NCBI GenBank assembly: GCA_025769875.1
Contig: JAGFNK010000119.1
Location: 58,773 to 122,772, forward strand
Source of the DNA: Russula earlei
Lineage: Eukaryota > Basidiomycota > Agaricomycetes > Russulales > Russulaceae
DNA length: 64,000 nucleotides
Direction: 5' to 3'
In this document: piece after piece, positions 24,901 through 35,812 of the stretch
How the letters are laid out: each line of letters opens with the position of its first letter
Numbering within the stretch: the stretch's first letter is position 1
Notes under the pieces: generated by a model
Seen by the model: the letters and a program-made list of their open reading frames with translations, nothing else
Told to the model about the DNA's origin: nothing
The model's database searches: none
Made by a program: the position numbers and the translations under genes

Positions 24901-26965
24901 GTGCACAAGCCAGCGAACACGACAGGCAGCTACGTGACTATGTCGCCGAGGCAGATGGAGATCGAGCTGTGTTGGAACATCAGTTCTTCGAGCTGCGAGC
25001 GGAAGTCGAGGATCTCGAGCGTCAGCTCAAGGAGGCTACAGCCAAGGTTGAAATGAAGGAGGTCGATGGCGTTATCCTCCGGGAGGAACTCCAGCGTCTT
25101 GAACGCGAGCTAGAGGATGCGCGGCAGGTGGAGAACGTGCTTAGAGAGGACATTCGGGCTGGCCGCGCATCGCAATCGGAATTCGAGCACAAAGTGGAGG
25201 AGGCCGAACGCCTCATTGCACAGCTCTTAGAAACCTCGATCGCGTATCGCACAGCTCATTTTAAAGCACAGTCGGTAGCCCAGGCGGCCATCTCTCATCC
25301 CTCCATAACCAAGTCCATCGGGCAACTCACAGAGTCTCACACCTTCCCTTCAACTACCAAGTATGGTTCCGCCATCCCGCAGGATGAACCTTTCCCCGTT
25401 GACCCCTCCGATCCTGCTGGAGCAATCGAGATTTTACGTTCTTTCGACCACGACCAGTTCTTGGAAGCGATAATGAAAACGGGCTCTACCATTCGCAAAT
25501 GGCAGAAGCAATGCAAGGAGTATCGTGAGCGTGCAAAAGGGAAGATATCGTTCCGGAACTTCGCCAAAGGTGATCTCGCGCTCTTCTTGCCAACACGTAA
25601 CTCGATATCGAAGCCCTGGGCCGCGTTCAATGGTGCGTGATTTTTTTTTCTCTTTATCTCGGGACAGGCTATCTGTGAACGTCTGAACGAGTGCCCATGA
25701 CTTAAATTGGTCCCGCCCAAATATGTATTGACTTTTGCTTACCAGTCTCGTTCCCGCACTATTTCCTCCAAGCAACCGGACACCTCGCTGAGCAACTCAA
25801 ATCTCGAGAGTGGATAGTCGCGAGAATCACATCGATAACTGAACGGGTGGTTGACCAGAAGGTCCGGTAGCAGATAATGGTGTTCGGAAACCACTTGTTG
25901 ACGCCTTTTCTTCAGGACCCCAGCAGTAATCCATACGGTCTTGGCGATGGTGTGAAGTACTACATGTTGGAGGTCGAGGACTGGACCCAGCCGGGTACGT
26001 CGAAACGCCGGCAAGCTTCCAAAAAGGCGTTAATTGTCGCTGAAACAAGAGAGGACACTCTCGTCCCTTTGTCCGCACCACCCGAGAACGAAGTAGACGA
26101 GTCTTTTCACCCTACTCGCGCTCCAAATTCAAGACACTTTCCGGCAGCGCGCTCAGGGACGAACTCGTCGATTCCAGTTGCAGGGCCGTCCTCTCTGTCG
26201 CGACTTTTAGCGCAAGCTACGACAACATCTGAGCCAGCACCACCCCCGCCCGATCCCGTACCGATCTTATTGGACACAGTGCCCTCTCCGATCCGCACCC
26301 CGTCGCCAACACCGCCCGCAACGTCATCATCCCCTCCACAGTCTCTACCCGCGAATACGGCAGCAGCTGGACGGCAACACACCGCCCCTCATCCGTCATC
26401 CCCACTTCGGCCCGGTTCTCGGGCCTCTCGGCTGTCGACATCGTCCCGCTTTTCGGCGCCAAGACTCCCGGCTTTCGGCGGGGCCGGTGGGGGCGCGGCC
26501 AAGGCGGTCCCGACGACCGCCATTACTGCCCCAGCCGTTCTTGACGAGCCGGGTGCTGACGCACTCGGCCCTATTCTGACGACAGCGCCCGCGTCAGCGG
26601 ACGGTATGGGCGAAGGGATGGCGAGTTTGCTGGCACGGCGGCGGACGACGTCGTTCCACGTGCCAAGCTCTAGCTCGCCGCTCGCCGCTCCTACGCCGCG
26701 ACAATCGGCGGGCCCAGCGGCTGCGTTCGCGAGCCTTGCCAATTGGGGTACGTCGTTTTCACGTCGCCGTAAGGCGCCCTCCGAGTCCGCTTCTACACCC
26801 TTGCCGGAAGAAGCAGCGGCGAAACAAGATGCCCGCAGCCGGGCAGACGACGGATGCGCAGCGGATATTACAACGATTCTAGATGGCGAGACCTTTGGGA
26901 TCGAGCGGGCATCTTCGAGCCGACCATGGTGGCAGTGGTTGCGGTGGTGGCAGTGTCCGAGTTAG
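21904..26965 (+). CDS. ATG11: Autophagy-related protein 11 scaffold
   Basis: Atg11 is the scaffold of selective autophagy: it binds cargo receptors and the Atg1 kinase at the vacuole/phagophore site. Fifteen exons: 21904-21945, 21995-22023, 22072-22201, 22345-22441, 22489-22896, 22947-23255, 23304-23362, 23410-23611, 23673-23727, 23776-23939, 24002-24163, 24218-24256, 24316-25632, 25746-25861, 25916-26965. They total 4179 nt (1392 residues) with consistent phases. The start MIRICRAEDGEVFQ and ILAYLSDGRRL-like block (VLAYLSDGRRLRTDNVRDLAG) form the N-terminal ubiquitin-like fold, followed by an Atg17/FIP200-like helical region. Exon 13 is a long coiled coil. HYFLQATGHLAEQL and REWIVARITSITERVVD in exon 14 and YGLGDGVKYYMLEVEDW in exon 15 form the conserved C-terminal Atg11 domain. 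A roughly 300-residue Pro/Ser/Ala-rich tail follows and ends with a Trp-rich stretch. The raw-frame stops all fall inside introns. Confidence 0.92.
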
Positions 26966-27845
26966 CGCCGCCGTTTTGGCGGCGATGTCGACCGATCGGA
27001 AATACCGTTGTGTGTCCGGGTCCGGCGCCTGACCCCCCACTATATTGGCACAGTTGTGCATCTGATTTCTATGAATTAAGAACAGAAGCACGAATTCATG
27101 GTTCCGGGTTCCAATGGCCCTTGGTTACAAGGGCTTGGCTCTCTGTCCCTTAATACATTCCCACGGTCAAGATGCAAATAAATAAATAACTTGAATTTGA
27201 ACACCAGGCGACTTGCATCGATTACAAGCGTAGCTAGGCTCCGTGGAAGCTGCAGGCCGCAGTACAATGCATGGGCTAGTGAGAGCTTCCAATTTGAGCC
27301 AGCTCACTTGCAGCGTGGCTTTCTCAAGATGGTAAATGGTTTCCTACTCGCAAAAGTGTGTCAACTGGGTGCTTCTCTGGTTCCCTCTTCCCGCCACCCC
27401 CAGGTCCAGCTCCATGTAATGAACGCTATGCGGCGACGGCGAAGCATTGTCATGTGGGGAGACGAACAGATCCACAAGATCGTAAATGTATTATTAGACA
27501 TTATCGTCGCTCTTGCCCTGTCAGAAACAATGCGAATTGACTTCGTGGAGCGTATTTTTCCCCTTGTATAGGACTGGCAGACCTAGTCCGTACGGATTCC
27601 GTCAGATTGTATTGAGGTTTGATTCTGGGGCCGTCTTGACAAAGTATTCCAGCCAGTTATGGACGTAACCTTTACACTCGAGAGTCGATCGCAAGGGCAG
27701 AAAAAAAAACACACAACAACAAAGTGTCCACATAAGGTTTAAACACATTGGCTTTTGAAAGCCGAAGCGGAGCTACATGCAAACAATACCCAACCAGCAC
27801 CGACACGGAGTTGAATCAGTGGTGGTGTAGGGCCAGCGAAGTTGT
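26966..27845. other. Intergenic stretch downstream of ATG11
   Basis: A plus-strand 126-codon frame (27191-27571) has no recognisable motif and is not called as a gene. An A-rich run at about 27702-27720 (AAAAAAAAAC then ACAACAACAA) may mark a 3' end. Nothing else is recognised. Confidence 0.4.
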
Positions 27846-28423
27846 TTATGGTTTACTCGATCCAGTTGCAGCGTCCTCATCCTCAATTCGCGGCCCCCGA
27901 AAAAAAGTCGTGCATGGATTAGACTTACTCGACAGGTTGATGGATGGAAGCATGACAACTTACAGAGTCGGTGGAATATATGTTGACGGTGGCAGTACCC
28001 TTATGGTACTTGAAGGAAAGGATTGAGTACCCCCCGGCGTCGCAGACCTTATACATTCCGACGTCCGTGTGGACTTTTACACTCCCATTTCGTTGAGTCT
28101 CTGAGCCTTCTGGCAAAACCACGTTGAGGAGGGAACCAGACTGATTGTTGAAGGTGACGCTTCCCCCCTGATATGAGTTTAATCGACGGACTGCCAAGCA
28201 AAGGCCATGATCCTTACGACAGAATTTCCAGTAAGCTCGGTAGAGGCAGAACCTTTAGTGTATGTGAAGGAAAAAACCGGGTCTGGCCCATCCTTGACCA
28301 CGATATTTTCCAAAGTTCGAATAGGTCCTTACATTCCCGGTTGGAAAGATGTCATGCAGACCATCCGGCACAATCAAGGTGAGACTTGGTACCAGAATTA
28401 TTCCTGAAGGTGACGTCGGACAT
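27846..28423 (-). pseudogene. Small gene with two homologous repeat exons, first exon frameshifted; function unknown
   Basis: Two minus-strand segments are related. Repeat A (about 28423-28240) starts MSDVTFRNNSG and repeat B (about 28184-27970) reads GSVTFNNQSGSLLNVVLPEG. Each is preceded by the acceptor-like CATATCAG, and each ends in an F-x-Y-x-KG-[ST]-A block (FSFTYTKGSAS; LSFKYHKGTAT) followed by a GTAAG donor, so each repeat looks like one exon. A final exon would end at 27846 (DEDAATGSSKP). Repeat A needs two frame changes against B: an extra base near 28380-28390 and another near 28280. Either the gene is decaying or the model is wrong. A TATAAAG on the minus strand at 28661-28655 could be the promoter. 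I do not know the family; the short beta-rich pattern suggests a small secreted or lectin-like fold, but this is a guess. Confidence 0.5.
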
Positions 28424-29114
28424 CTGATATGGGGTCGGACATAAAGTTAGAGTTAGGGATGCTACGACTGGAGAAGTAGTGGAAAACCAACCTGGAGAAG
28501 GTCGAGGTTCAACTAAACGTTAAGATGGCTGCAGGAAGAATAAGTACTAATCGGAGAGACCGGCAGAAAGTGAAGGATGCACATGGCTGACCGGGGTGCT
28601 CGAAACTAGGTTGTTGGATGGTCAGATGAAACTCGGAAGCGTGTGCACGCGTCCCTTTATATGCTCGCAGAATACCTCCGACTCGCTTCCGCCGCAAGGA
28701 AGCCATCAATTTGCCGAAAACTTTGAGGTGACATACAATCAGACGGAATACACTTTCCGCGAAGACGCCTGCATGTCGCTCCCTTACGTCCATTATGCCA
28801 TCAAGAGCTACATGTCCCGGCTTCGTTCCGTAGAATGTAGCAGCGTCCCTGGATTTCAGTCCAATGCAATCGAAAATATCGATCAAGCTGAGAGAAGAAT
28901 CATTAGTCGTCCATGGTCTGTAAGTGTGATATCAACCGCTCTCGGACGAACGAACAACGCCAGCGGGTCGTCCCCTCTGTTGCGACTTAGGCCATGACAA
29001 CATCCCCGCCCGATTCAATTCCGACCGTACCTGGCAAGATGCAGTTGTGTACTTTTAGTGGTGGGTTAGATGATCAAAAATTACTATAAAAGTCGATTGG
29101 GTCTTGCTGTTTGC
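28424..29114. other. Upstream region of the repeat-exon gene, up to the Copia element
   Basis: This holds the presumptive promoter (TATAAAG at 28655-28661 on the minus strand). The 133-codon plus-strand frame 28596-28997 and the 125-codon minus-strand frame 28509-28886 overlap and show no motif. Confidence 0.4.
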
Positions 29115-29340
29115 TGTTGCCGCTAAGTGCCGCGCGAACGGACAATCCGGACCGTACGTGTAAATAATTCGAATTTAGTTATCGTTCGTTTTCCCTCAGT
29201 CTCACACACAAGACTGAGGTCAGTAGTACATTCCTTTATAGCTTCCTTTAAAGCTAATACTGTACATAGCTATAATTCTACAGGTTAGCTAACTAACCCA
29301 ATACAGTCTTTTACACACAAGACTGAGCTATAATTCTACA
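29115..29340 (+). repeat. 5' LTR of the plus-strand Copia element
   Basis: 226 bp, TGTTG...TTCTACA. It contains the imperfect hairpin CAGTCT...ACACAAGACTG twice. It pairs with 34815-35052 and follows the duplication TTTGC. Confidence 0.88.
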
Positions 29341-29409
29341 GATTATGAGACCTGGTCATCCCTGACATCATGAACTCCCACTGGCTTCCAAATCATGTAA
29401 TGAAACACC

Positions 29410-29910
29410 ATGAGTGCCCCCACAGCAACTGCAAACATCGCGCCCTCAAGAGGCAGCCATGCTCCCACTGTAGGAGCTGCAGGAAAACATTACATGGGCA
29501 GCCAACACAGCTATGACATACCACTGTTTGAAGACAGTACCATTGGATACACACAATGGAAAGCTAGAATAGAGGCAGTATTCAAAGTAAACAGCTTAAT
29601 GGAAATCATAAAAGGGACATACTCAAAACCAGACCCCAGCACTGACCCAAGTGGCTTTGCTGACTGGGAGCAGAGAGATCACAAAGCACACACCCACATT
29701 CTACTCATGTTAAACAGGCACACTCTCGACACTGCCCTAGGCATTGCTGGAGCCAAAGACACTTGGGACACACTCAAAAAACATTTTTCATGGAAGGGTG
29801 AGCAATGCATTGCACATTTACTGATGGACCTATACTGGGTCATGTTCTCCGAAACTGAACCCATGGCCCTCCAAATAATACAACAACTGCACACCCACCT
29901 GAGCCCTTGA
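29410..29910 (+). pseudogene. Copia gag (UBN2-like) remnant
   Basis: The 166-codon frame starts MSAPTATANIAP and carries the Copia gag helices: the phrase YTQWKARIEAVFKVNSL, then HILLMLNRHTLDTALGI, then AKDTWDTLKKHFSWKGEQCI. A stop at 29910 truncates it; the frame continues as remnants until the solo LTR at 30000, after which the Gag sequence resumes near 30670. The zinc knuckle is on the far side of that insertion. Confidence 0.85.
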
Positions 29911-29999
29911 AAAACTCAGATACCCCATAGATGAGAAAGTCCTAATTTGGATGCTGATTCTTGTGCTACCAGACAAGATGGCCAATCTCAAGGCCACCC

Positions 30000-30663
30000 T
30001 GTCATGATTTACCCCCTTGTTGGTTCGTCACTAACCTCTTCTGTTATTGTTCTCTTCTGTCACCCTCATCCTTTTGGTTACCATTTCATCCCTTGATGTT
30101 GAATAACAGCTGTCACTTTACCTTGTTCTCTTCTGTCACCCTCATCCCTTTGGTTACCGTTTCATCCCTTGATGTTGATTGACAGCTGTCACTTCACCTC
30201 CTTGTGTTTCACTTGTCATTTGATCTCCTGTTGCTATTGGCTCACCTTTTATCTATTGTTCTACATATAGTACTGTACAGCCTCGCTACATACAGTATTT
30301 AAGTGCCTGTAGAAGCTAGGGAATGCCCCAAGCTTAGCTTTGTCCCATTTCCTGTTGCATCCCTTGCCCTGTATACTCTCACAACTTGCTTGTGCTGGCT
30401 TACATCCTGCTTGATCTGAGCACACCTCAAGGAACCCTTGTGTCCCTCTTCCTCCTCTGCCTCTCTCTCATCGTCCTCCTCTTCTGTGAAACCAGAAGAT
30501 CGACTCTGTCTGCGGACTGAGTCATTGTCTGACTCAATCTTGAGACACTAAACCTTTGATCCGGTCTCTTTGAGCCAGCCCCACTGAACCCTAGAACCAA
30601 GTCACAGGGACTTGGCCCCACTGAACCCTGAGCTAATGCTCCAATGGCCACAATGCCATAACA
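30000..30663 (+). repeat. Solo LTR, family G copy 1, inside Copia gag
   Basis: 664 bp starting TGTCATGATTTACC and ending GCCATAACA, homologous to 33177-33799 and 55819-56401. It contains a tandem duplication of about 76 bp (starting near 30049 and 30125) and a TATTTAAG box near 30297. No clean target duplication is seen here (CACCC left, CCCCT right), unlike the other two copies. The host Gag frame resumes directly after it. Confidence 0.8.
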
Positions 30664-30675
30664 CCCCTCCACTCA

Positions 30676-31128
30676 ATGCTGCCCAGCCATCTAACAGCCA
30701 AGCATGTCATGGACTGCATCCTCTATGAGGAGCATTGGATCCAATCAACCAATGACACAGCAACACCTCAACTTGCAAAGGCAGCCCAAATGGGAAAGGA
30801 CTGGGAGGTGCAGAACAAGAAACGCACACTGAAGTGCACTTACTGCAGATGCAGGGGGCACATTACACACAAATGCTGGAAAATTCATGGAAAACTGGAG
30901 GACAAAGCAGCAGCAGCTAGGGCTGGCATGATTGTGCACAACACAGTGGCGCCCATGCCTGCTATGACTGGCATGAGTGTGCACAATGCAGCGATGCCCA
31001 CACCCACTGGGACTGGCACAAGCACATACATTGTAGTGATGCCTGCAGCTCAGCTACCAGCCAGTGCCACCATTGCATTCATCCCCACATCTGATAACAG
31101 CATCTCATTACATCTGGCAGTCAAATGA
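30676..31128 (+). pseudogene. Copia gag C-terminal part with zinc knuckle
   Basis: After the solo LTR the frame reads on with NDTATPQLAKAAQMG and a zinc knuckle CTYCRCRGHITHKC of CX2CX4HX4C type, normal for the nucleocapsid end of Gag. It ends with low-complexity Met/Pro/Thr-rich repeats. The continuous frame over 150 codons shows the insertion split a coherent ORF. Confidence 0.82.
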
Positions 31129-31135
31129 GCCAATC

Positions 31136-31760
31136 TGCATGGCCACAACTCAGGAGCAACTCCAAGCTGCCAATCTCAAAGATGGCTGGCTCATTGACTT
31201 CGGAGCCTCATGCATCATGACATCCCATCACAATTGGTTCACTCAGTTCACCCCACTTGCATTGCCCATTTAAGTCACCTTAGGCAATGATAGCACAATC
31301 CTCGCTACCAGAGCCAGACAAGTGCAAGTCTGAATGTGTGCATGTGGCATGTGGAGTACTGTGATACTCCATGATGTCCTGTATCTCCCAGACCTCAAAG
31401 GGAACCTCTTATCGGTCACCCACTTTGCTCAATGTGGGGCAGAAGTGTGCTTCCAGGGGCAGACATGTGGGATATACAACAAAACCCAACTTGTATGTGA
31501 GGGACAATTACATGGAAGCTTATACATTATGGCCATTGAAATGCCAACACTTGAGTTGGCACACATAGCAACACCAGACCCATCCCTCACAGAATGCAGC
31601 CACAAAACTGAAGCTGTGCTTACTGCATGCACAATGATCTTCCAGGCCTCCTCAGATACATGCTCTGAACAGGTTGCAACCTGGACAGATGATAAGCTGT
31701 GGAAGAAACATGCCAGCAGGCTAAAGCGCAAGTTGAAAGCACCCCAGCACCCTGAGCCAT
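31136..31760 (+). pseudogene. Copia protease and GAG-pre-integrase remnant
   Basis: The segment DGWLIDFGASCIMTSHHNWF corresponds to the Copia aspartic protease motif, with the active-site DSGA changed to DFGA. After a stop near 31275 the frame resumes with ILHDVLYLPDLKGNLLSVTHF and GAEVCFQGQTCGIY, the GAG-pre-integrase pattern. The integrase zinc-binding and core domains are then interrupted by the next solo LTR. Protease function is lost by the Ser-to-Phe change and the stop. Confidence 0.8.
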
Positions 31761-31769
31761 CCGCCATGC

Positions 31770-32226
31770 TGTTAGGATTCTTGCGTCTCCTTGTTCTCAT
31801 CTGCTTACCTATGCTCTGGTGACCCATCTCTGCTTACTCATACTAAGTCTTAAGTGACTCATTGGCATGGCTGTACGGTCAGTGGGGAGGTGGGTACTGT
31901 AGGAGGTTCAAGTCCTGCAGAGTACAGCGGTTCTTGTTAAGTTGGGATACTGGATACCTAGGAAGTGTATGTCATTGGGATATGACTGTGATTACTATGT
32001 AGGGATCTCATAGTATAGGTATATGGAAAATAGTAACTCTCTCAAACAAGAAACAATCATCTTGTCAAATACAGTCTATTGAAGAACTCTAAGTGAAAGA
32101 GGCCCCTCTCTTCTCTTACACCTATTCTTCCTGAGATAATATCAAAGGGATCGAAGTCTAGTGCTTGAACTATATCAAGCAACTCTTTCACTAAGAGTCA
32201 GCGATAAGATCATTCCGATCTTAACA
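31770..32226. repeat. Solo LTR, family H, with target duplication CATGC
   Basis: 457 bp beginning TGTTAGGATTC and ending GATCTTAACA, flanked by the exact 5-bp repeat CATGC at 31765-31769 and 32227-32231. No second copy is in the window. It contains GGTTCAAGTCC at about 31908-31918, identical to the tRNA B-box consensus, with a loosely A-box-like stretch upstream. Confidence 0.88.
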
Positions 32227-32231
32227 CATGC

Positions 32232-33171
32232 GCATCAAACTCAAAATGGGCCAATGCCTGAAGACCCTCTGATTACATGAAGGGGGCAAACCCACCAATG
32301 TCACAGAACAGCGACCCAGACACCTCTTGATAGGGTCCAGGTGGCACATGCAGATGTGAGCCTACCCATGTGCACCTTGGATGACATTATGTCCAAAGAG
32401 GTCAGGAGTGGGACAACTCCCAACCCCTCTTGGCTGCATGTCCTCAGAATGCACATGTCTGTGCACACCCCAGAGAAGACAATCACCCAGACAACCTGAT
32501 GGTTGCTGGTGTGTGTGTTCCTGGGCCATGCAAACCACACACAACATGCAGCCAAGCCTGCCCATTGCCCCACCCCTAGCACACCATCACACCCTGCACC
32601 ATCATATCCAAAGAAGAGGGCCCCATGTCACACATCAAATGTGTAATCCTTGAATATGATGGAACAGCTGATAGAGCCAAAAATTGGGAAATGGTAATCA
32701 ATTTGAGGGGGAGGTGGAACTGGTGGACAAGGCAGAACAGCTGCCACATGTGAAACTGCAAGGTGTCAGAGCACACAAGCTCTTGCCCGCTCAGCCTGAA
32801 ACAGGTGGGCAACACGGAGCAGGTGCTGTGCGCCGAACTGCAAGGTGGCAGAGCAGAAAATGCTCTGCCTGTCAAGTCTGAAACAAAATCAGCACAACCA
32901 ACAGTCCACAAAGTGGAAAACTCACCTGCAATCCCACACCACAGGACAACCAAAGCACACCACATGTGCGCTCACACCTGATCAGGTGATGATGTGGAGG
33001 ATTCAATGAAGGAGAAGTGGAAAAGGCATCGCATGCCAACTGCAAGACAACAGCTGCAATGTGATAACAATGCACCTGAGGACCAAGCTTCCTCACAACC
33101 TAAAATGCACCCAAAATGTGCCCATCACACACCTGTCTGCGACAAGGATGCTTGCCATTCCCCCCATTCCT
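32232..33171 (+). pseudogene. Copia integrase-end remnants between solo LTRs
   Basis: Downstream of the solo LTR, scattered plus-strand phrases such as WLHVLRMHMSVHTPEK and CVFLGHA resemble the region after the Copia integrase core (family pattern V-H-x-P-x-x-x-R-K followed by C-x-FLGY). Stops and frameshifts are frequent. Reverse transcriptase and RNase H are not recognisable before the 3' LTR, so most of pol has been deleted. Confidence 0.5.
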
Positions 33172-33176
33172 GCATG

Positions 33177-33799
33177 TGTTGTGAATTACCCCCTTATTGG
33201 TTCATCTCTACATTCTGTTGTTATTGTTTACTTTTACTATTGTTCTCCTCCATTGCCCCTCACCCCCTCAGTTACCATTTCATCCCTTGATGCTGATGGT
33301 CCCTTATTGTTTCATCCACTGTGTTTCATCCATTGTTTCACCTATGGTTGACTCCCTTTCTGCTATTGGCCCACTTTTATCTATTGTTCCGCTTATAGTA
33401 CTGTACAGCCTCACTACATACAGTATTTAAGTGCCTGTAAAAGCTGGGGAATGCCCCAAGCTTAGCTTTGTCCCATTTCCTGTTGCACCCCTTGCCCTGT
33501 ACTCTCTCTCAATCACAACTCGCTTGTGCTGGCCTATACTCTGCTTGACCTGAGCACACCTCAAGGAACCCTTGTGTTCCTCTTCCTCCTCTGCCTCTCT
33601 CTCATTGTCCTCCTCTTCTGTGAAACCAGGAGATTGACTCTGTCTGCAGACTGAGTCATTGTCTGACTCAGCCTTGAGACGCTAAACCTTTGATCTGGTC
33701 TCTTTGAGCCGGCCCCCATTGAACCCTTGAACCAAGTCACAGGGACTTGGCCCCCACTGAACCTTGAGCTAATGCTCTTACAGCTGCAACACTGTAACA
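33177..33799 (+). repeat. Solo LTR, family G copy 2, with target duplication GCATG
   Basis: 623 bp, TGTTGTGAATTACC...ACTGTAACA, flanked by the exact duplication GCATG (33172-33176, 33800-33804). It is closely related to 30000-30663 and 55819-56401, including TATTTAAG and the region coding, on the opposite strand, a conserved basic peptide frame. Confidence 0.9.
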
Positions 33800-33804
33800 G
33801 CATG

Positions 33805-34814
33805 AGCACTGAATGGAATGTACCAAGCAGGGAAATGTGGGCACACAAAAATTTAGCCATTAACTACAAGTCCTATGCTGAGGCAACAACCCACACAGAT
33901 TCTGCCGAATGGGCAAAGGCATGCAACAAAGAGAAATGCGTGTCTGAAAACATGGGCATTCTCAAAAGCATGCCATGCCCACAGAACAGAGATGCAGTGG
34001 GGAAGTGAAGAGACCTTCCTAATAAAGGGTGGGTCAAACCACAAAAACCAAAATGCAAGGCCCACGTCATCACACAGGGACTCACCTAAGTTAAGGACAA
34101 CAACCCTGACAAAATTGTGCTGCCAGAATACAGGCACTCCCTTGCACCCTGGCCCTTGCTGCAAGGAAGGAGTCTAGCAGTCCATCAGATGAACAACAAG
34201 TCCACCTGCCTAAACGGAGAACTGACAGATGAGACCTTCTTGAAAGTGTGCCCAGGGAATGACCACCAATGCACACTCAACACTTGACCCAGTATGCCTG
34301 AGGTATGAGCGATCACCGCCTGACCTTCCAGTGTGACCCCAGCACCCAGCCAATTCTGGTTGGATATGTTGACCCTGACTGACCAGCTTTGGACTTCAAC
34401 TTCATGTTAACAAGTGGAACTGCAAGCTGGAGCCAAAAGGAGCAAGCCCCAGTTGCACCCTTGATCACTGAGGCAGAGCACACCATGGGTGCATGCGCTG
34501 CTGAGGAAGCCACCAGGCTGAGGCAACCACTCACTGGATTGGGTCAAGATACCCATCTTCTCACAAACCCCTCAACATTGACAACCAGTCAACCATTGCC
34601 ATCTGGCAGGAACCCTAAGTTCCATGACTGCACCAAATGCACTGAGGTGCAACACCACTTCTTGCAGAAGAGAGCCAACTTGCATCAATCTCACATACAC
34701 TCCATCAGAAGAGGAAGCAGCTGATGTATTGAAAAAGGGGTTCCAGCTGTGAGAAGCACAAAGGTTTCACGATGGAGATGGGGGTAAACGCACACCGCTC
34801 AGGCTGAGGGGGCA
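33805..34814 (+). other. Degenerate 3' part of the Copia element
   Basis: Low-CpG sequence between the solo LTR and the 3' LTR. Short plus-strand frames (33875-34177, 34389-34724) show no certain domain; one phrase, SGTASWSQKEQAPVA, faintly resembles the Copia RNase H region in which YRS-Q...VALSS-TEAEY occurs (LITEAEHTMGA follows). This suggests a decayed RNase H end, but the match is short. Confidence 0.45.
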
Positions 34815-35052
34815 TGTTGGAAGTGCAGCCACTAAGTGCCGCACGAATGGACAATCTGGGACCATACATGTAAATAATTTGAATTTAGTTATCATTTGTT
34901 TTCCCTCAGTCTTTTACACACAAGACTGAGGGCAGTAGTACATTCCTTTATAGCTTCCTTTAAAGCTAATACTGTACATAGCAATAATTATACAGGTTAG
35001 CTAACTAACCCAATACAGTCTTTTACACACAAGACTGAGCTATAATTCTACA
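34815..35052 (+). repeat. 3' LTR of the plus-strand Copia element
   Basis: 238 bp, same family as 29115-29340 with visible point differences (for example CAACAC/GACCGT-type CpG losses). Followed by TTTGC at 35053-35057. Confidence 0.88.
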
Positions 35053-35057
35053 TTTGC

Positions 35058-35666
35058 AGCATGCCAGGTAAGGGCACATGGAGTTCAGTGGGCTTGATCT
35101 GAGGGCAGATATGGACAGAGAAGAACAGAGGGGGCAAGCACCTCACTTGCAGTTGTTGGCTTCTTGGCTTTTGCAGGCAAACTGATGTGAGTGGCACAAA
35201 AGAGAATCTTCTATTGCTGAGGGTAGGAGGACAGTTTATATACAGGCAAGAGGCATGAGACATGATGAAAGGAAATCTAGACCAAGAGAGATCAAATTAT
35301 GATGAAAGAAGGAGTGCATAAGGGATAGCTGAAATATGATGCATTGCGCATGCATGGTGTCATGAACTATTTCCCAGAGAGGGCCCTTGAAGGACCCTTC
35401 CTTATGAGAGGAAACCCAGCCTCTATGGTGTCACCCCTGTTCACACGGACAAAAGGGGTGAGTAGAGGTGTCCACAATATTGCGCACACATTGTCGTGTG
35501 AGCAATTCTTGGCACAATCGACATACAGCAAGCCACACTTAATGGCAACCCTGTTAACAATAAAGGACAGTATTATAGCCTCCCTAAGGACCCTTTAGTA
35601 TGACTCTAAGTGCTCTACAATGTTTCATTGATTTGGGTGATTTGGTATGTTTCCACTACCCTGGGA
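35058..35666. other. Unassigned stretch between Copia element and the next LTR
   Basis: The interval lies between the right target duplication of the Copia element and the start of a split LTR. Contains only short frames without motif. Confidence 0.3.
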
Positions 35667-35812
35667 TGTTGTGATGTAATCACAGCTCAGACGCATTCAT
35701 GCGTCAGTTACACAGACCGGGCATCACCGGTTAGCTCAGGCGCATGACATGTCAGATCATGCGGACTGGCTCAGCTCATATGCTGAGATCTGTGTTACTT
35801 ACAATGATAAGT
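35667..35812. repeat. Left part of an LTR split by the inverted-repeat composite
   Basis: Begins TGTTGTGATGTAATCACAG and is rich in short palindromes (CAGACGCATTCATGCGTC, ACCGGGCATCACCGGT, CAGCTCATATGCTGAG). Its continuation appears to be 39271-39598, which ends CTGCTTCAACA; together they would form a roughly 470-bp TG...CA unit. Flanks (TGGGA and TACAA) do not match, so it may be one LTR of a larger element. The interpretation is inference. Confidence 0.45.

Larger units (their letters stand above)
29115..35052 (+). mobile_element. Copia LTR retrotransposon, plus orientation, old and nested-into
   Basis: LTRs at 29115-29340 and 34815-35052 both begin TGTTG and end TTCTACA; they differ by point changes and by about 12 bp near the start. 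The element is flanked by the exact 5-bp duplication TTTGC (29110-29114 and 35053-35057). Directly after the left LTR, GATTATGAGACC resembles the initiator-tRNA-Met half-molecule primer site; a purine tract (GGCTGAGGGGGCA) precedes the right LTR. Gag, protease and pre-integrase remnants follow in plus orientation, and three solo LTRs of two other families have landed inside. CpG is scarce here and TG/CA abundant, in contrast to the left half of the window. Confidence 0.92.

Noticed and set aside
31900..31930. A functional tRNA gene
   Set aside because: Only a B-box match; no complete cloverleaf with acceptor and anticodon stems could be folded by eye.
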